In this document: positions 51,315 to 61,039 of the stretch, piece after piece
How positions within the stretch are numbered: position 1 is the stretch's first letter
How the letters are laid out: every line of letters starts with the position of its first letter
Assembly: GCA_002837195.1 (NCBI GenBank)
Contig: KZ478060.1
Location: 420,463 to 484,462 of the forward strand
Length of the DNA stretch: 64,000 nt
Source of the DNA: Enterobacterales bacterium CwR94
GTDB taxonomy: Bacteria > Pseudomonadota > Gammaproteobacteria > Enterobacterales > Enterobacteriaceae
Direction: 5' to 3'
Position numbers and translations under genes: made by a program
The notes under the pieces: model-generated
The model's input: only the letters and a program-made list of their open reading frames with translations
Told to the model about the DNA's origin: nothing
The model's database searches: none

Positions 51315-53456
51315 ATGACACCGTTAAAAATTGCTGCCAGCACCGCTGTCGCGCCTTTTATTTTGACTCAACGTGGGTTGATTGCGTTGGATTCTACGGA
51401 TTTCACCGATGTTGCTGCCGTCGTGCTTTCACTGGCGGATTCACGCAGTGGTATGGTGAGTTTGTTAAGGCGCACGGGCTTTAATTTGCCGGTATTTGTT
51501 TGGCTGCAAGCCGGTGAGCAAGGAGCGGAGATCCCGGAAATCACGGGTATGCTTTCTGCTGGCGCAGAGGGAGAGGCCCAACTGGAACAGGCGGCGGCAA
51601 ACTATCAGCAGCAACTGCTGCCGCCGTTTTTCGATACGCTGACCAAATACGTTGCAATGAACAACAGCACCTTTGCCTGTCCGGGGCATCAGGGAGGGGC
51701 TTTCTTCAAAAAGCACCCTGCTGGACGGCAGTTTTTTGAGTTTTACGGTGAGCACGTTTTTCGTTCGGACATGTGCAATGCCGATGTGAAGCTGGGAGAT
51801 TTATTGATCCATGAAGGCTCAGCGAAACACGCGCAAAAATTTGCTGCCAAAGTGTTCAATGCTGATAAAACCTACTTTGTGCTCAACGGGACATCCAGTG
51901 CCAACAAGGTGGTGACAAACGCTCTGCTAACACGTGGCGATCTGGTGTTGTTTGATCGCAATAACCACAAATCTAACCATCATGGCGCACTGCTGCAGGC
52001 GGGGGCTACGCCGGTTTACTTAGAAACGGCGCGTAATCCGTTTGGTTTTATCGGCGGGATCGATGCGCACTGTTTTGATGAGCGCTATGTGCGCCAGCAA
52101 ATTGAGGCGGTGGCACCGGAACGGGCAAAAGAGGCTCGTCCTTTCCGGCTGGCAATTATTCAGTTGGGTACTTACGACGGGACGGTTTATAACGCCCGTA
52201 AAGTCGTCGACAGCATTGGTCACCTGTGCGATTACATTTTATTTGATTCCGCCTGGGTCGGTTACGAACAATTTATCCCGGTAATGGAAGCCGGCTCACC
52301 GCTGCTACTAACGCTCAATGAAAATGATCCGGGGATCTTCGTGACGCAGTCTGTGCATAAACAGCAGGCTGGTTTTTCGCAAACGTCGCAAATTCATAAA
52401 AAAGACAATCACCTGCGTGGGCAAAAGCGTTTTTGTCCCCACAAGCGTCTGAATAATGCTTTTATGCTGCATGCTTCAACCAGCCCGTTTTATCCTCTGT
52501 TTGCCGCATTAGATGTCAATGCAAAAATCCATCAGGGTGAGGCGGGGCGGCGCTTGTGGCATGAGTGCGTGCTGTTAGGGATTGAGGCCAGGAAAGCCAT
52601 TCTTGCGCAGTGCGAGATGGTGAAACCCTTTATTCCTGATGTGGTGGCGGGAAAGGCCTGGCAAGAGGCTCCTACAGCGGTGATCGCCAGTGACCCTCGC
52701 TATTTTAGCTTTGAACCCGGTGCGCATTGGCATGGCTTTGCAGGCTATGCCGCCGATCAGTATTTGGTTGATCCTTGTAAGTTACTGCTGACCACGCCGG
52801 GCATCGATGCCAGTAGCGGGCGTTATACTGCTTTTGGTATTCCAGCCACCATTCTGGCGCACTATTTACGCGAAAATGGCATTGTGCCAGAGAAGTGTGA
52901 TTTGAATTCGATTCTGTTCTTACTCACGCCCGCGGAAAGTGCGGAAAAGATGGCGCATCTGGTCGCCATGCTAAAACAGTTCGAGCAGCATATTCGTGAT
53001 GATGCACTGCTCAGTGAGGTGTTGCCCTCGGTATATCGTAAATATGCCACTCGCTATCAGGGCTATACATTGCGCCGCTTGTGTCAGGAAATGCACGATC
53101 TGTACGTTAGTTTTGATGTGAAAGATCTGCAAAAAGCGATGTTTCGTAAGACGAGTTTTCCGAAGGTCGCGATGAATCCGCAGGATGCACACCAACGTTA
53201 TATTCGTGGTGACGTCGAACTGGTGGCCATCGCCAACGCGGAAGGGCGCATTGCTGCCGAAGGTGCGCTGCCTTATCCACCCGGCGTGTTGTGTGTGGTG
53301 CCTGGAGAAATCTGGGGAGGTGCCGTGCAGCGCTATTTCCTGGCACTGGAAGAGGGAATTAATCAATTACCGGGTTTTTCACCTGAGCTGCAAGGCGTCT
53401 ACACGCAGGCAGATGAAAACGGCGTATTACGTCTGTTCGGCAACATGATTGTGTAG
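51315..53456 (+). CDS. speC: Constitutive ornithine decarboxylase SpeC
   Basis: 713 residues (E. coli SpeC 711). PLP-dependent fold-type I decarboxylase making putrescine from ornithine in the cytoplasm. Wing domain at about 1-105; catalytic part has FACPGHQGGAFFKKHPAGRQ, LNGTSSANKVVTNALLTRGD, the PLP lysine in QSVHKQQAGFSQTSQIHKKD and HKRLNNAFMLHASTSPFYPL. The C-terminal domain ends GEIWGGAVQRYFLALEEGIN. Near-colinear with E. coli SpeC. The long leader may be regulatory. An inverted repeat (CTGCCCCTC/GAGGGGCAG at 53463-53491) follows. Confidence 0.95.
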   Translation: MTPLKIAASTAVAPFILTQRGLIALDSTDFTDVAAVVLSLADSRSGMVSLLRRTGFNLPVFVWLQAGEQGAEIPEITGMLSAGAEGEAQLEQAAANYQQQLLPPFFDTLTKYVAMNNSTFACPGHQGGAFFKKHPAGRQFFEFYGEHVFRSDMCNADVKLGDLLIHEGSAKHAQKFAAKVFNADKTYFVLNGTSSANKVVTNALLTRGDLVLFDRNNHKSNHHGALLQAGATPVYLETARNPFGFIGGIDAHCFDERYVRQQIEAVAPERAKEARPFRLAIIQLGTYDGTVYNARKVVDSIGHLCDYILFDSAWVGYEQFIPVMEAGSPLLLTLNENDPGIFVTQSVHKQQAGFSQTSQIHKKDNHLRGQKRFCPHKRLNNAFMLHASTSPFYPLFAALDVNAKIHQGEAGRRLWHECVLLGIEARKAILAQCEMVKPFIPDVVAGKAWQEAPTAVIASDPRYFSFEPGAHWHGFAGYAADQYLVDPCKLLLTTPGIDASSGRYTAFGIPATILAHYLRENGIVPEKCDLNSILFLLTPAESAEKMAHLVAMLKQFEQHIRDDALLSEVLPSVYRKYATRYQGYTLRRLCQEMHDLYVSFDVKDLQKAMFRKTSFPKVAMNPQDAHQRYIRGDVELVAIANAEGRIAAEGALPYPPGVLCVVPGEIWGGAVQRYFLALEEGINQLPGFSPELQGVYTQADENGVLRLFGNMIV

Positions 53457-53462
53457 CGGTTT

Positions 53463-53491
53463 CTGCCCCTCGCTGAGCACGTGAGGGGCAG
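53463..53491. terminator. Bidirectional hairpin between speC and the tetR gene
   Basis: CTGCCCCTC (53463-53471) pairs with GAGGGGCAG (53483-53491) between convergent genes; no clear T-run. Confidence 0.5.
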
Positions 53492-53500
53492 TGCTGTTCG

Positions 53501-54160
53501 CTATGCTGACTTCGCCTGGCGTGCTTCCAGTCGCGCCTGGTTAATCACCGCATTTGCCATCCACTTCGCCACATCCTGCAAGGTATCGTTGTCACAGCCC
53601 CAGATATCTTTCATTACCAGAAAGATTTCCGAACCGTAAATCAGCGAAAGCGAATAAATAACTTTCTGGACACTTTCGGGCGGCAGCTCTTGCATCAGGG
53701 GTTGCGTCGCCATCGTCAGCAACCGTTTGCGATTACCGCGCACCAGTTTTTCTTTCAGTGGTACCGCATCGTCTGACTGTGATTGCGCCCATTGCGTGAG
53801 TGAGAGGTGCAGTGCAGCACGCAGTGTACCTTCATGTTGCAGCATGTGCGGGAAGGCAAAACTCATTAAATCTTCAACACGCTTACCCGCATCGGGTTCT
53901 GTGGAGCTCCAGCGTTGCATAGGGCTGAGCGTTTCACTCACCAAAGCAGAAACCAGTGCGCTTTGAGTCGGGAAATAGCGATAAGCCGTGGCGCGGGATA
54001 ACTGGGCTTCTCGCGCCACCTCTGTAATGGAGGGAAAAGCGCCGCTGTCGAACATTTTCATTGCTGTATCAATGATTAAGCGACGCGTTCTGGCGCGTGT
54101 CGTGGTGAGCATCGCACCACTCATGGATTCCGTCTGTTCCAGAATAACCTCCAAACTCAT
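53501..54160 (-). CDS. TetR family transcriptional regulator
   Basis: 219 residues. The DNA-binding helices occupy about 20-70: TRRLIIDTAMKMFDSGAFPS, ITEVAREAQLSRATAYRYFP (HTH) and TQSALVSALVS. The C-terminal ligand domain is helical with no recognisable motif. The ATG at 54160 is preferred over an upstream frame beginning at 54226. It diverges from the Tm-1-like/PEP-hydrolase pair, with direct repeats in the shared promoter region, so it probably represses that pair. Confidence 0.88.
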   Translation of the reverse strand: MSLEVILEQTESMSGAMLTTTRARTRRLIIDTAMKMFDSGAFPSITEVAREAQLSRATAYRYFPTQSALVSALVSETLSPMQRWSSTEPDAGKRVEDLMSFAFPHMLQHEGTLRAALHLSLTQWAQSQSDDAVPLKEKLVRGNRKRLLTMATQPLMQELPPESVQKVIYSLSLIYGSEIFLVMKDIWGCDNDTLQDVAKWMANAVINQARLEARQAKSA

Positions 54161-54258
54161 TCTAAACCCTGTACCCACTTGCGCGGGGCTTCTGATGACG
54201 TCGGCCCAAACCGACGCCATCATCATAGCTGAATTTCTGGCAGATCAGAATGATACAT

Positions 54259-54284
54259 TATGTTGATTTATCATTTATGTTGAT
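54259..54284. promoter_or_regulatory. Possible TetR-family binding site (direct repeats)
   Basis: TATGTTGAT occurs at 54259-54267 and at 54276-54284, 17 bases apart, with TGATA and TATCA elements around them, in the AT-rich gap between the divergent tetR and Tm-1-like genes. Confidence 0.5.
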
Positions 54285-54396
54285 GATACTTTGGTCTCAC
54301 GCCAAAATATCTGCTCAATCAGTAACTGTTTATTTTGTTACAAATATATTAATTTCAGACAATTAAATAAAAACCTAACAAAACGTAAGGACAGCT

Positions 54397-55617
54397 ATGA
54401 AAGGTGAGGCGAATGTGATATTTGCTGTTGCAACAGCAGATACTAAAGGAAATGAACTGTATTATGTCCGTGATCTGATTGTAAAAACCGGCGTTGCCGT
54501 GAAGACTGTCGATCTCTCAACTCAACCCCTTTCAACTCCCTCTCTGGCCGATATTTCACCTCAGCACGTTGCCCGTTTTCATCCGCAGGGAGAAGCGGCG
54601 GTGTTCAGTGCCGATCGCGGCCAATCCATCGATGCGATGGCGGAAGCCTTTCGTCATTTTGTCGCTGCTCAGCACAATATTGCCGGCATGATTGGTCTTG
54701 GCGGTTCTGGCGGTACAGCATTAATTACGCCTGCTATGCAGTTGCTGCCTGTGGGCGTTCCAAAAGTCATGGTGTCCACCATGGCAAGTGGTGATGTGGC
54801 GAACTACGTCGGGAGCAGCGATATCAGCATGTTGTATTCCGTCACCGACGTGGCCGGGCTCAACCGTATTTCTCGCCAGGTGCTGGGAAATGCGGCACAC
54901 CAGATTGCCGGTGCGGTGCGTTTTGCTGTGCCGGAAAGTGCAGAGGACAAACCCGCACTGGGATTAACCATGTTTGGCGTTACCACGCCTTGTATTCAGG
55001 CAGTGAGTGAAGCGTTATCAGCGCACTATGATTGCCTGGTGTTTCACGCGACCGGCAGTGGCGGCATGGCGTTGGAAAAACTGACGGCCAGCCGAATGTT
55101 GGCAGGCGTACTGGATCTGACCACCACTGAAGTGTGCGATCTGTTATTTGGCGGTGTGCTGGCGTGTGATGAAACCCGGTTTGATGCCATTGCGGCCACC
55201 GAAACGCCTTGCGTCATGTCTGCTGGTGCATTGGATATGGTGAACTTCGGCCATCCTTCCTCGATTCCTTCACGCTACGCGGATCGTCAGTTCTATCACC
55301 ACAATGCGCAAGTCACGTTAATGCGCACCACCGCAGATGAAAATCGCCAGATGGCTGAGTGGATAGCCGCCAAACTAAATCACTGCCACGGGCCTGTGAC
55401 CTTTCTTATTCCTGAAGGCGGTTTTTCGGCGCTGGACAGTGAAGGACAACCGTTTTGGGCGCCTGAGGCCAATAAGGCTTTTATTACTGCGCTGGAAGCG
55501 CAGGTTAAGCAAACTTCACGGCGTCGTTTGGTGCGACTCCCGTGGAATATCAATGATCCCCGTTTTGCGCAGGCTGCTGTCGAAGCCTTGCAGCAGGCGA
55601 TATCCAAGGAGAACTAG
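54397..55617 (+). CDS. Tm-1-like ATP-binding domain protein (UPF0261)
   Basis: 406 residues of the Tm-1/UPF0261 family, named after the tomato mosaic virus inhibitor. Two alpha/beta domains: N-terminal [20 protein letters not shown] (about 9-28) and [20 protein letters not shown] (about 98-117), with [21 protein letters not shown]-terminal [26 protein letters not shown] and [19 protein letters not shown]. Function in bacteria is not established. It is 2 bases upstream of the PEP-hydrolase-family gene, the same pairing (sometimes a fusion) seen in many bacteria, fungi and plants. Confidence 0.88.
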   Translation: MKGEANVIFAVATADTKGNELYYVRDLIVKTGVAVKTVDLSTQPLSTPSLADISPQHVARFHPQGEAAVFSADRGQSIDAMAEAFRHFVAAQHNIAGMIGLGGSGGTALITPAMQLLPVGVPKVMVSTMASGDVANYVGSSDISMLYSVTDVAGLNRISRQVLGNAAHQIAGAVRFAVPESAEDKPALGLTMFGVTTPCIQAVSEALSAHYDCLVFHATGSGGMALEKLTASRMLAGVLDLTTTEVCDLLFGGVLACDETRFDAIAATETPCVMSAGALDMVNFGHPSSIPSRYADRQFYHHNAQVTLMRTTADENRQMAEWIAAKLNHCHGPVTFLIPEGGFSALDSEGQPFWAPEANKAFITALEAQVKQTSRRRLVRLPWNINDPRFAQAAVEALQQAISKEN

Positions 55618-55619
55618 AC

Positions 55620-56450
55620 ATGCCCGCTTTTTCACGCCAGGAACTGTTAAGCCGTTTTCGCGCCATTATTGCCCGTGGTGAGCCTATTATCGGTGGAGGG
55701 GCCGGAACAGGCTTGTCTGCCAAATGTGAAGAGGCTGGCGGCATTGATTTAATCGTGATTTACAACTCTGGCCGTTATCGTATGGCGGGACGTGGCTCGT
55801 TAGCAGGGCTGTTGGCTTACGGCAATGCCAATGAAATTGTGATGGAAATGGCACATGAGGTGTTGCCTGTGGTGAAGAACACGCCGGTATTAGCGGGCGT
55901 GAATGGCACCGATCCTTTCTGTCTGTTCGACTCTTTTTTAGATGAACTGAAAGCCAAAGGGTTCTCGGGCGTGCAAAATTTCCCAACCGTGGGTTTGATT
56001 GACGGTAATTTCCGCGCCAATCTGGAAGAAACAGGGATGGGCTATGCGCTGGAAGTCGACATGATAGCGCTGGCGCACCAGAAAGGGATGTTAACCACGC
56101 CGTATGTCTTTAGTGCCGAAGACGCAGAAGCGATGACCAAAGCCGGTGCGGATATTATTGTGCCGCATATGGGGCTGACCACCGGCGGCAACATTGGTGC
56201 GGATACGGCGCTAAAACTGGCTGATTGCGTTCCGCTAATCAATGCGTGGGCTGCCGCCGCTAAGCGCGTGCGAGAAGATGTGATTGTGCTGTGCCACGGC
56301 GGGCCGATTTCAGCGCCTGAAGACGCCGAGTATATCCTCGCGAACTGCCCATTGTGCGATGGATTTTACGGTGCCAGCTCCATGGAGCGTTTACCGACAG
56401 AAGTTGCGCTGACCGCTACCACGCAGGCATTCAAGAACATCACCCGCTAA
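55620..56450 (+). CDS. Phosphoenolpyruvate hydrolase family protein (TIM barrel)
   Basis: 276-residue TIM-barrel protein of the family annotated as phosphoenolpyruvate hydrolase or TIM-barrel signal transduction protein. Characteristic parts: [72 protein letters not shown] and [15 protein letters not shown]. Translation is coupled with the Tm-1-like gene. Substrate unknown; aldolase or mutase-like chemistry on a C-C or C-P bond is possible. A terminator follows directly. Confidence 0.87.
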   Translation: MPAFSRQELLSRFRAIIARGEPIIGGGAGTGLSAKCEEAGGIDLIVIYNSGRYRMAGRGSLAGLLAYGNANEIVMEMAHEVLPVVKNTPVLAGVNGTDPFCLFDSFLDELKAKGFSGVQNFPTVGLIDGNFRANLEETGMGYALEVDMIALAHQKGMLTTPYVFSAEDAEAMTKAGADIIVPHMGLTTGGNIGADTALKLADCVPLINAWAAAAKRVREDVIVLCHGGPISAPEDAEYILANCPLCDGFYGASSMERLPTEVALTATTQAFKNITR

Positions 56451-56456
56451 GCAACA

Positions 56457-56482
56457 GGGCCGCAAAAGCGGCCCACTTTTTT
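56457..56482 (+). terminator. Rho-independent terminator after the PEP-hydrolase-family gene
   Basis: GGGCCGC (56457-56463), loop AAAA, GCGGCCC (56468-56474), then ACTTTTTT. The T-run overlaps the stop of the convergent mltC gene. Confidence 0.9.
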
Positions 56483-57560
56483 AGTAGCGGTGATAGCTTT
56501 TTTGCGCGGTATTCACTTTGTACAAATAGCGCCGCGATTCAGCAGAAGGGTGCTTAGTGGTTAAGGTCTGATAAACCTCGGAAGGCGACAGGTCATTAAT
56601 AGCGCCAAACGCGCGACTTTTATCACTGGAAAACACTCGAAGGACACTGCCTGCACCGCCGTTATAGGCGGTTATCACGGCGTAGCGTCGTGAAGTGTTA
56701 TTGGTTATGCCGTTCAAATAGCTTTTTTGCAGGATCGATAAATAGGCAGTGCCGGCATCAATGTTATTGGCCGGATCCAACAGATAACTACGGCTGGGCT
56801 TGCCCCATTTCCCTTGCATGCGGAAGACATCGACGCCCGCGGTATGTTGAACAACCTGCATCAGTCCCAGGGCATCAGCATGGCTGACGGCGTACGGGTT
56901 GAAGCTCGATTCGATCTGCATAATTGCCAAAATCAACGACTGATCAACGCCGTACTTTTCAGAGGCTTTCCGCACCATTGGCAAATATTTATGCGCACGT
57001 TTGTCCAAATGGTTTGGCACCATGGGGATGGTCACCGAGTAAATAACATGCAGACCAGAAGTGCGACGCATCAGCTTGTTATTTAATAAGTAATCGGCAA
57101 AGGTGCCTGCACGACCTTCCCAGCGGATCGGCTGTCCGGTGTTGTCCAATACCTGGCCATACAGTAAGGGCTCTTTACTGATTTGGATATCATTGGCATC
57201 GGAATAGAGATCAACATTACCCGGATCATCGCCAATCAGCAGCGTGGTGATAATCGCCTGGCGCAGACTGGCCGCCGGGTTGGTGCCCGAAATGGTTTCA
57301 ATGGTGATGGTACCGGCTTCAAAGTTAATGTGGCTGCGGGTAAAGTAGCCGTCAGTGTACTTCACATAATCTTTTGGCCCGGCAATCAGAACTTCGTTAA
57401 TTCCCCAAATGTTCTCAATATTATGGGCAAACTGACCCATCAAAATATCAAATCCATTGGTGTCTTTAACCCACTCTTCATGGTTGGCGACGTTTTTGTT
57501 ACTGGAGCAGGAGATCAGTAATGGTGCTATGACTAGCAAGGCGAGTGCTTTTTTCTTCAT
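56481..57560 (-). CDS. mltC: Membrane-bound lytic murein transglycosylase C
   Basis: 359-residue lipoprotein (E. coli 359) that cleaves peptidoglycan glycan strands to 1,6-anhydromuropeptides at the outer membrane. Lipobox LLISC at residues 14-18. SLT domain: catalytic Glu in [20 protein letters not shown], then [20 protein letters not shown] and [18 protein letters not shown]. The gene follows yggX and mutY on the minus strand with short spacing, as in E. coli. Confidence 0.96.
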   Translation of the reverse strand: MKKKALALLVIAPLLISCSSNKNVANHEEWVKDTNGFDILMGQFAHNIENIWGINEVLIAGPKDYVKYTDGYFTRSHINFEAGTITIETISGTNPAASLRQAIITTLLIGDDPGNVDLYSDANDIQISKEPLLYGQVLDNTGQPIRWEGRAGTFADYLLNNKLMRRTSGLHVIYSVTIPMVPNHLDKRAHKYLPMVRKASEKYGVDQSLILAIMQIESSFNPYAVSHADALGLMQVVQHTAGVDVFRMQGKWGKPSRSYLLDPANNIDAGTAYLSILQKSYLNGITNNTSRRYAVITAYNGGAGSVLRVFSSDKSRAFGAINDLSPSEVYQTLTTKHPSAESRRYLYKVNTAQKSYHRY

Positions 57561-57614
57561 CGTAAAGTCGCGGTGCCCACTGATTATCGGGCCCCAATAT
57601 GGGGCCGAACGGGT

Positions 57615-57887
57615 TTATTTTTCAGGAGGGGTATAGCCCTCAATGTGTACGTCTTTGCCTTCAAACAGGAAATTGACCATCTCCTGTTCCAGCACTTTTC
57701 GGTGCTCGACGTTCATCATATTCAGTTTTTTCTCATTAATCAGCATGGTCTGCTTTTTCATCCACTCAGCCCAGGCTTCTTTCGAGATTTCGTTGTAAAT
57801 ACGTTTGCCCAATTCTCCGGGATACAACTGAAAATCTTGCCCTTCGGCTTCGCGCTGCATATAGGAGCAAAAAATGGTGCGACTCAT
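57615..57887 (-). CDS. yggX: Fe(II)-trafficking protein YggX
   Basis: 90-residue YggX (E. coli 91), a small protein that protects Fe-S clusters against oxidative damage. It begins [20 protein letters not shown] with the conserved Cys7 and contains [20 protein letters not shown]. Its start overlaps the mutY stop by 4 bases, linking it with MutY, which has a 4Fe-4S cluster. Confidence 0.96.
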   Translation of the reverse strand: MSRTIFCSYMQREAEGQDFQLYPGELGKRIYNEISKEAWAEWMKKQTMLINEKKLNMMNVEHRKVLEQEMVNFLFEGKDVHIEGYTPPEK

Positions 57888-58966
57888 GACTCTTCCTCTT
57901 CTTTCGTCAGGGCCATCTGTTGGGGATGACGCAATTGTGCCAACAAGCGCTCAACGGGCGCCGCCAGACCCACAGACGGTGGTTGCGCTAAGTTATACCA
58001 GAGACCCGCGCCATCATCCATGACTGCACCTGCCTGGGGCACAGACAACCACATTGGCACGATGTCCAGATGAAAGTGGCTAAAGGTGTGGCGAAAGGCA
58101 ATGCTCTGCGTCAGGCCGTGGTCACCAATGCTCCGCTCAGCAAGCCACTGACGCAGCTCTTTTTCGGTGCCAAATTGCGGAAAACAAAACAATCCTCCCC
58201 ATAAACCCACCGGCGGGCGCTGCTCCAGCCAGACGTGCTCACCGCGTTGGATCATCAGGAACCAGCCGCTACGTTCAGGAAGTGTCTGTTTAGGTTTCTT
58301 GCCAGGATACTGGGCCCAACTGCTGTGTGCATAGGCCAGACATCCATTTTGCAATGGGCACAGCTCGCACTTAGGCCTGGAGCGTGTACACACCATGGCA
58401 CCCAGATCCATCATCGCCTGGTTAAACTGGCTTACGCCTTCTGCGGGAGTTACCGTTTCGCTGAGTTGCCACAGTTGTTTTTCAACCTCTTTCTTTCCCG
58501 GCCAGCCACCGATGGTGTAACAACGTGCCAATACGCGTTTGACGTTACCGTCCAGGATCGGATGATGCTGTCCCAGTGCCAAAGACAGCACTGCGCCTGC
58601 CGTTGAGCGCCCAACTCCCGGCAAGGCTTCTACCGCTTCAAGCGTGGTCGGGAAAACGCCATGATGTTGCTCGGCAACCTGCTTTGCGGCTTTATGTAAA
58701 TTGCGTGCACGCGCGTAGTAGCCCAATCCCGTCCACAGATGTAACACCTCATCCAGTGGCGCATTGGCCAAATCTGTCACCGTGGGAAAGCGCGCCATAA
58801 AACGCTCAAAGTAGGGGATCACGGTTGCGACTTGCGTTTGCTGCAGCATGACTTCCGAAAGCCAGACTTTGTAAGGCGTTTTTTCGTGCTGCCAGGGCAG
58901 TGTTTTACGGCCATAGCGCTGATACCAGTCCAGCACCTGTTGGGCGAACTGAGGCGCCTGCATCAT
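57884..58966 (-). CDS. mutY: Adenine DNA glycosylase MutY
   Basis: 360 residues. Removes adenine mispaired with 8-oxoguanine. Catalytic Glu in [20 protein letters not shown], helix-hairpin-helix [18 protein letters not shown] with Asp in [14 protein letters not shown], 4Fe-4S cluster [17 protein letters not shown] (C-x6-C-x2-C-x5-C), and a C-terminal Nudix-like 8-oxoG recognition domain with [18 protein letters not shown]. The start at 58966 ([14 protein letters not shown]) matches E. coli MQASQF; the open frame reaches further upstream without a ribosome site. Divergent from trmB. Confidence 0.96.
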   Translation of the reverse strand: MMQAPQFAQQVLDWYQRYGRKTLPWQHEKTPYKVWLSEVMLQQTQVATVIPYFERFMARFPTVTDLANAPLDEVLHLWTGLGYYARARNLHKAAKQVAEQHHGVFPTTLEAVEALPGVGRSTAGAVLSLALGQHHPILDGNVKRVLARCYTIGGWPGKKEVEKQLWQLSETVTPAEGVSQFNQAMMDLGAMVCTRSRPKCELCPLQNGCLAYAHSSWAQYPGKKPKQTLPERSGWFLMIQRGEHVWLEQRPPVGLWGGLFCFPQFGTEKELRQWLAERSIGDHGLTQSIAFRHTFSHFHLDIVPMWLSVPQAGAVMDDGAGLWYNLAQPPSVGLAAPVERLLAQLRHPQQMALTKEEEES

Positions 58967-59150
58967 GGTGAAAATATCCTTAAAAAAGAGTGGTGGAATT
59001 CCAGCACAGAGCATAACGGCTGTAAACCCGCAGTTGTCTAACATTTTGTAAAGCGAGCAGCGCGCTGTGCTGACAGACTGTTGGTAACGACGGTTTTCGG
59101 CTAGAATCATCGGCTCTTAGAAGACTCTTTTCGCAACCAGACGATTGATT

Positions 59151-59870
59151 ATGATGAATGACGTTATCTCCCCGGAATATGATGAAAACGGACGCCCACT
59201 GCGCCGCATTCGCAGTTTCGTGCGCCGCCAGGGGCGGTTAACGAAAGGTCAACAGCAGGCGCTGGATACTCTGTGGCCTGAAATGGGGGTGGAATTCACC
59301 TCGCAGCCGCTGGATCTGGTTGAGCTGTTTGGCCGTGATGCGCCTGTCGTTCTGGAAATTGGTTTTGGCATGGGGGCATCGTTAGTCACCATGGCACAGA
59401 ATAATCCTCATCAAAACTTCCTTGGCATTGAAGTTCACTCACCTGGCGTGGGGGCATGCCTCGCATCCGCGCAGGAAGCCGGTGTGAAAAATTTACGCGT
59501 GATGTGTCACGATGCGGTTGAGGTGCTGGACACCATGATCCCCGATAACAGCTTGCGTATGGTTCAGTTGTTTTTCCCTGATCCCTGGCACAAAGCGCGC
59601 CATAATAAACGCCGTATTGTGCAGGTGCCGTTTGCGGAAAAGGTGCAGCGCAAGCTCAAGCTGGGCGGTGTTTTCCATATGGCGACCGATTGGGAAGCCT
59701 ATGCCGAACATATGTTGGAAGTGATGAGCAGCGTTGAAGGGTACCAAAACCTGTCAGAATCACAGAATTATGTACCGCGTCCAGAAACGCGCCCGCTGAC
59801 GAAATTTGAGCAGCGTGGGCAACGTTTGGGACACGGTGTTTGGGATCTTATGTTTGAGAGGGTGAAATAA
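59151..59870 (+). CDS. trmB: tRNA (guanine-N7)-methyltransferase TrmB
   Basis: 239 residues, the same length as the E. coli enzyme. Methylates G46 in the variable loop of tRNA using SAM. SAM motif [40 protein letters not shown] and catalytic-region [20 protein letters not shown] are conserved; C-terminal [20 protein letters not shown]. Start ATG 59151 (or 59154) corresponds to the E. coli start. Its stop overlaps the yggL start (TAATG). Confidence 0.96.
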   Translation: MMNDVISPEYDENGRPLRRIRSFVRRQGRLTKGQQQALDTLWPEMGVEFTSQPLDLVELFGRDAPVVLEIGFGMGASLVTMAQNNPHQNFLGIEVHSPGVGACLASAQEAGVKNLRVMCHDAVEVLDTMIPDNSLRMVQLFFPDPWHKARHNKRRIVQVPFAEKVQRKLKLGGVFHMATDWEAYAEHMLEVMSSVEGYQNLSESQNYVPRPETRPLTKFEQRGQRLGHGVWDLMFERVK

Positions 59871-60199
59871 TGGCTAAACAGCAACGTAGTCGCCGTTTAC
59901 GTAAAAAACTGCACATTGATGAGTTTCAGGAATTGGGTTTCTCAATCGCCTGGCGTTTTGCTGAGGGGACACCTGAAGAGCAACTCGACAAAACCGTTGA
60001 TGCCCTGATTGATGAAGTGATCGAACCCAATGGCTTGGCCTTTGATGGCAGTGGCTACTTGGCGTGGGAAGGTCTGATTTGCTTGCAGCAAACGGGAAAA
60101 TGCACGGATGAACACCGTGAGCTGGTGCGCAAGTGGCTGAACGATAAACAGCTGCAAGACGTGCAGGTTAGCGAACTTTTCGATGTCTGGTGGGACTAA
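59870..60199 (+). CDS. yggL: Conserved protein YggL (DUF469), ribosome-associated
   Basis: 109 residues (E. coli 108). N-terminus RRLRKKLHIDEFQELGFSIA and the end WLNDKQLQDVQVSELFDVWW are typical. Bacterial YggL was reported to bind the 50S ribosomal subunit. Coupled to trmB. Confidence 0.94.
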   Translation: MAKQQRSRRLRKKLHIDEFQELGFSIAWRFAEGTPEEQLDKTVDALIDEVIEPNGLAFDGSGYLAWEGLICLQQTGKCTDEHRELVRKWLNDKQLQDVQVSELFDVWWD

Positions 60200-60270
60200 G
60201 TTTTTATCCACCACGGTGTGTTCGGGCGGGAATTTTCCCGCCCGATGTGTTTCTGGAGTAGGAAGCCAAT

Positions 60271-60987
60271 ATGATTCGCAAAGCAATTGCAGCAGCAGTG
60301 ATGCTCGTGGCAGTCAGCGCGCATGCTGAGTATCAATGTAATGTGAAGCCTCAGGATGACGTGGCCATCACTTCGCAAAATGTGCAAGTGACCGGTGCCA
60401 GCGGCAATCTGAGTATCAGCCCGCAGGGTGATATTCAGCGCAATGGTCAGCGTGTGCAGATCGACAATGCGACGCGTCAGAAAGCGATTGATTATCAGGC
60501 TGCACTGCGCCGCGATCTCCCCTGGGTTGATCAAGGGGCGCGTGAACGTCTGGAGCGTTCTCGCACAGCTCTGGATAAAGTGATTGTTGAAAAGCTGGGC
60601 AGTAACAGCAATGTGCGCAATCGCCTGACCACGCTCAATGGTCAGTTAAAGCAGCAGATGAACCGTATTATTGAACATACGGGCGATGGGCTAACTTTCC
60701 ACCATCAGGCCATTGATCAGGTGCGTCAGGATGGCGAACGTATTGTCCAGAGCAGTTTGGGCGGCGTGATGCAAGACAGCCTCAATGAGATGGGGACGAA
60801 GCAAGCCTTGAGTGGAGATAACCCGCTGCAAGCGGTGATGGGTAACTTGGGTGGATTACAAAAATCGATTCAAAACGAATGGAGTAATCAGGAACAAGAC
60901 TTCCAAAACTTCGGTCGTGAAGTCTGTCAGCGTGTCACCGCATTGGAATCTCAACGCACAGTGTTACTTAAGGCGTTGCCGAATTAA
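60271..60987 (+). CDS. yggN: Periplasmic protein YggN (DUF2884)
   Basis: 238 residues (E. coli 239). Signal peptide MIRKAIAAAVMLVAVSAHA, cleaved before EYQC. The mature part has TSQNVQVTGASGNLSISPQG and QRKAIDYQAALRRDLPW-type motifs, then long helices with a Cys near the end (REVCQRVTALE). Function unknown. It follows yggL by 71 bases and is followed by a terminator. Confidence 0.94.
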   Translation: MIRKAIAAAVMLVAVSAHAEYQCNVKPQDDVAITSQNVQVTGASGNLSISPQGDIQRNGQRVQIDNATRQKAIDYQAALRRDLPWVDQGARERLERSRTALDKVIVEKLGSNSNVRNRLTTLNGQLKQQMNRIIEHTGDGLTFHHQAIDQVRQDGERIVQSSLGGVMQDSLNEMGTKQALSGDNPLQAVMGNLGGLQKSIQNEWSNQEQDFQNFGREVCQRVTALESQRTVLLKALPN

Positions 60988-61010
60988 GTTTTTTCACCGT
61001 ACTCACGAAC

Positions 61011-61037
61011 AGGGGACACATCAGTGTCCCCTTTTTT
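61011..61037 (+). terminator. Rho-independent terminator after yggN
   Basis: AGGGGACAC (61011-61019), loop ATCA, GTGTCCCCT (61024-61032) and TTTTTT. Confidence 0.93.
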
Positions 61038-61039
61038 AA

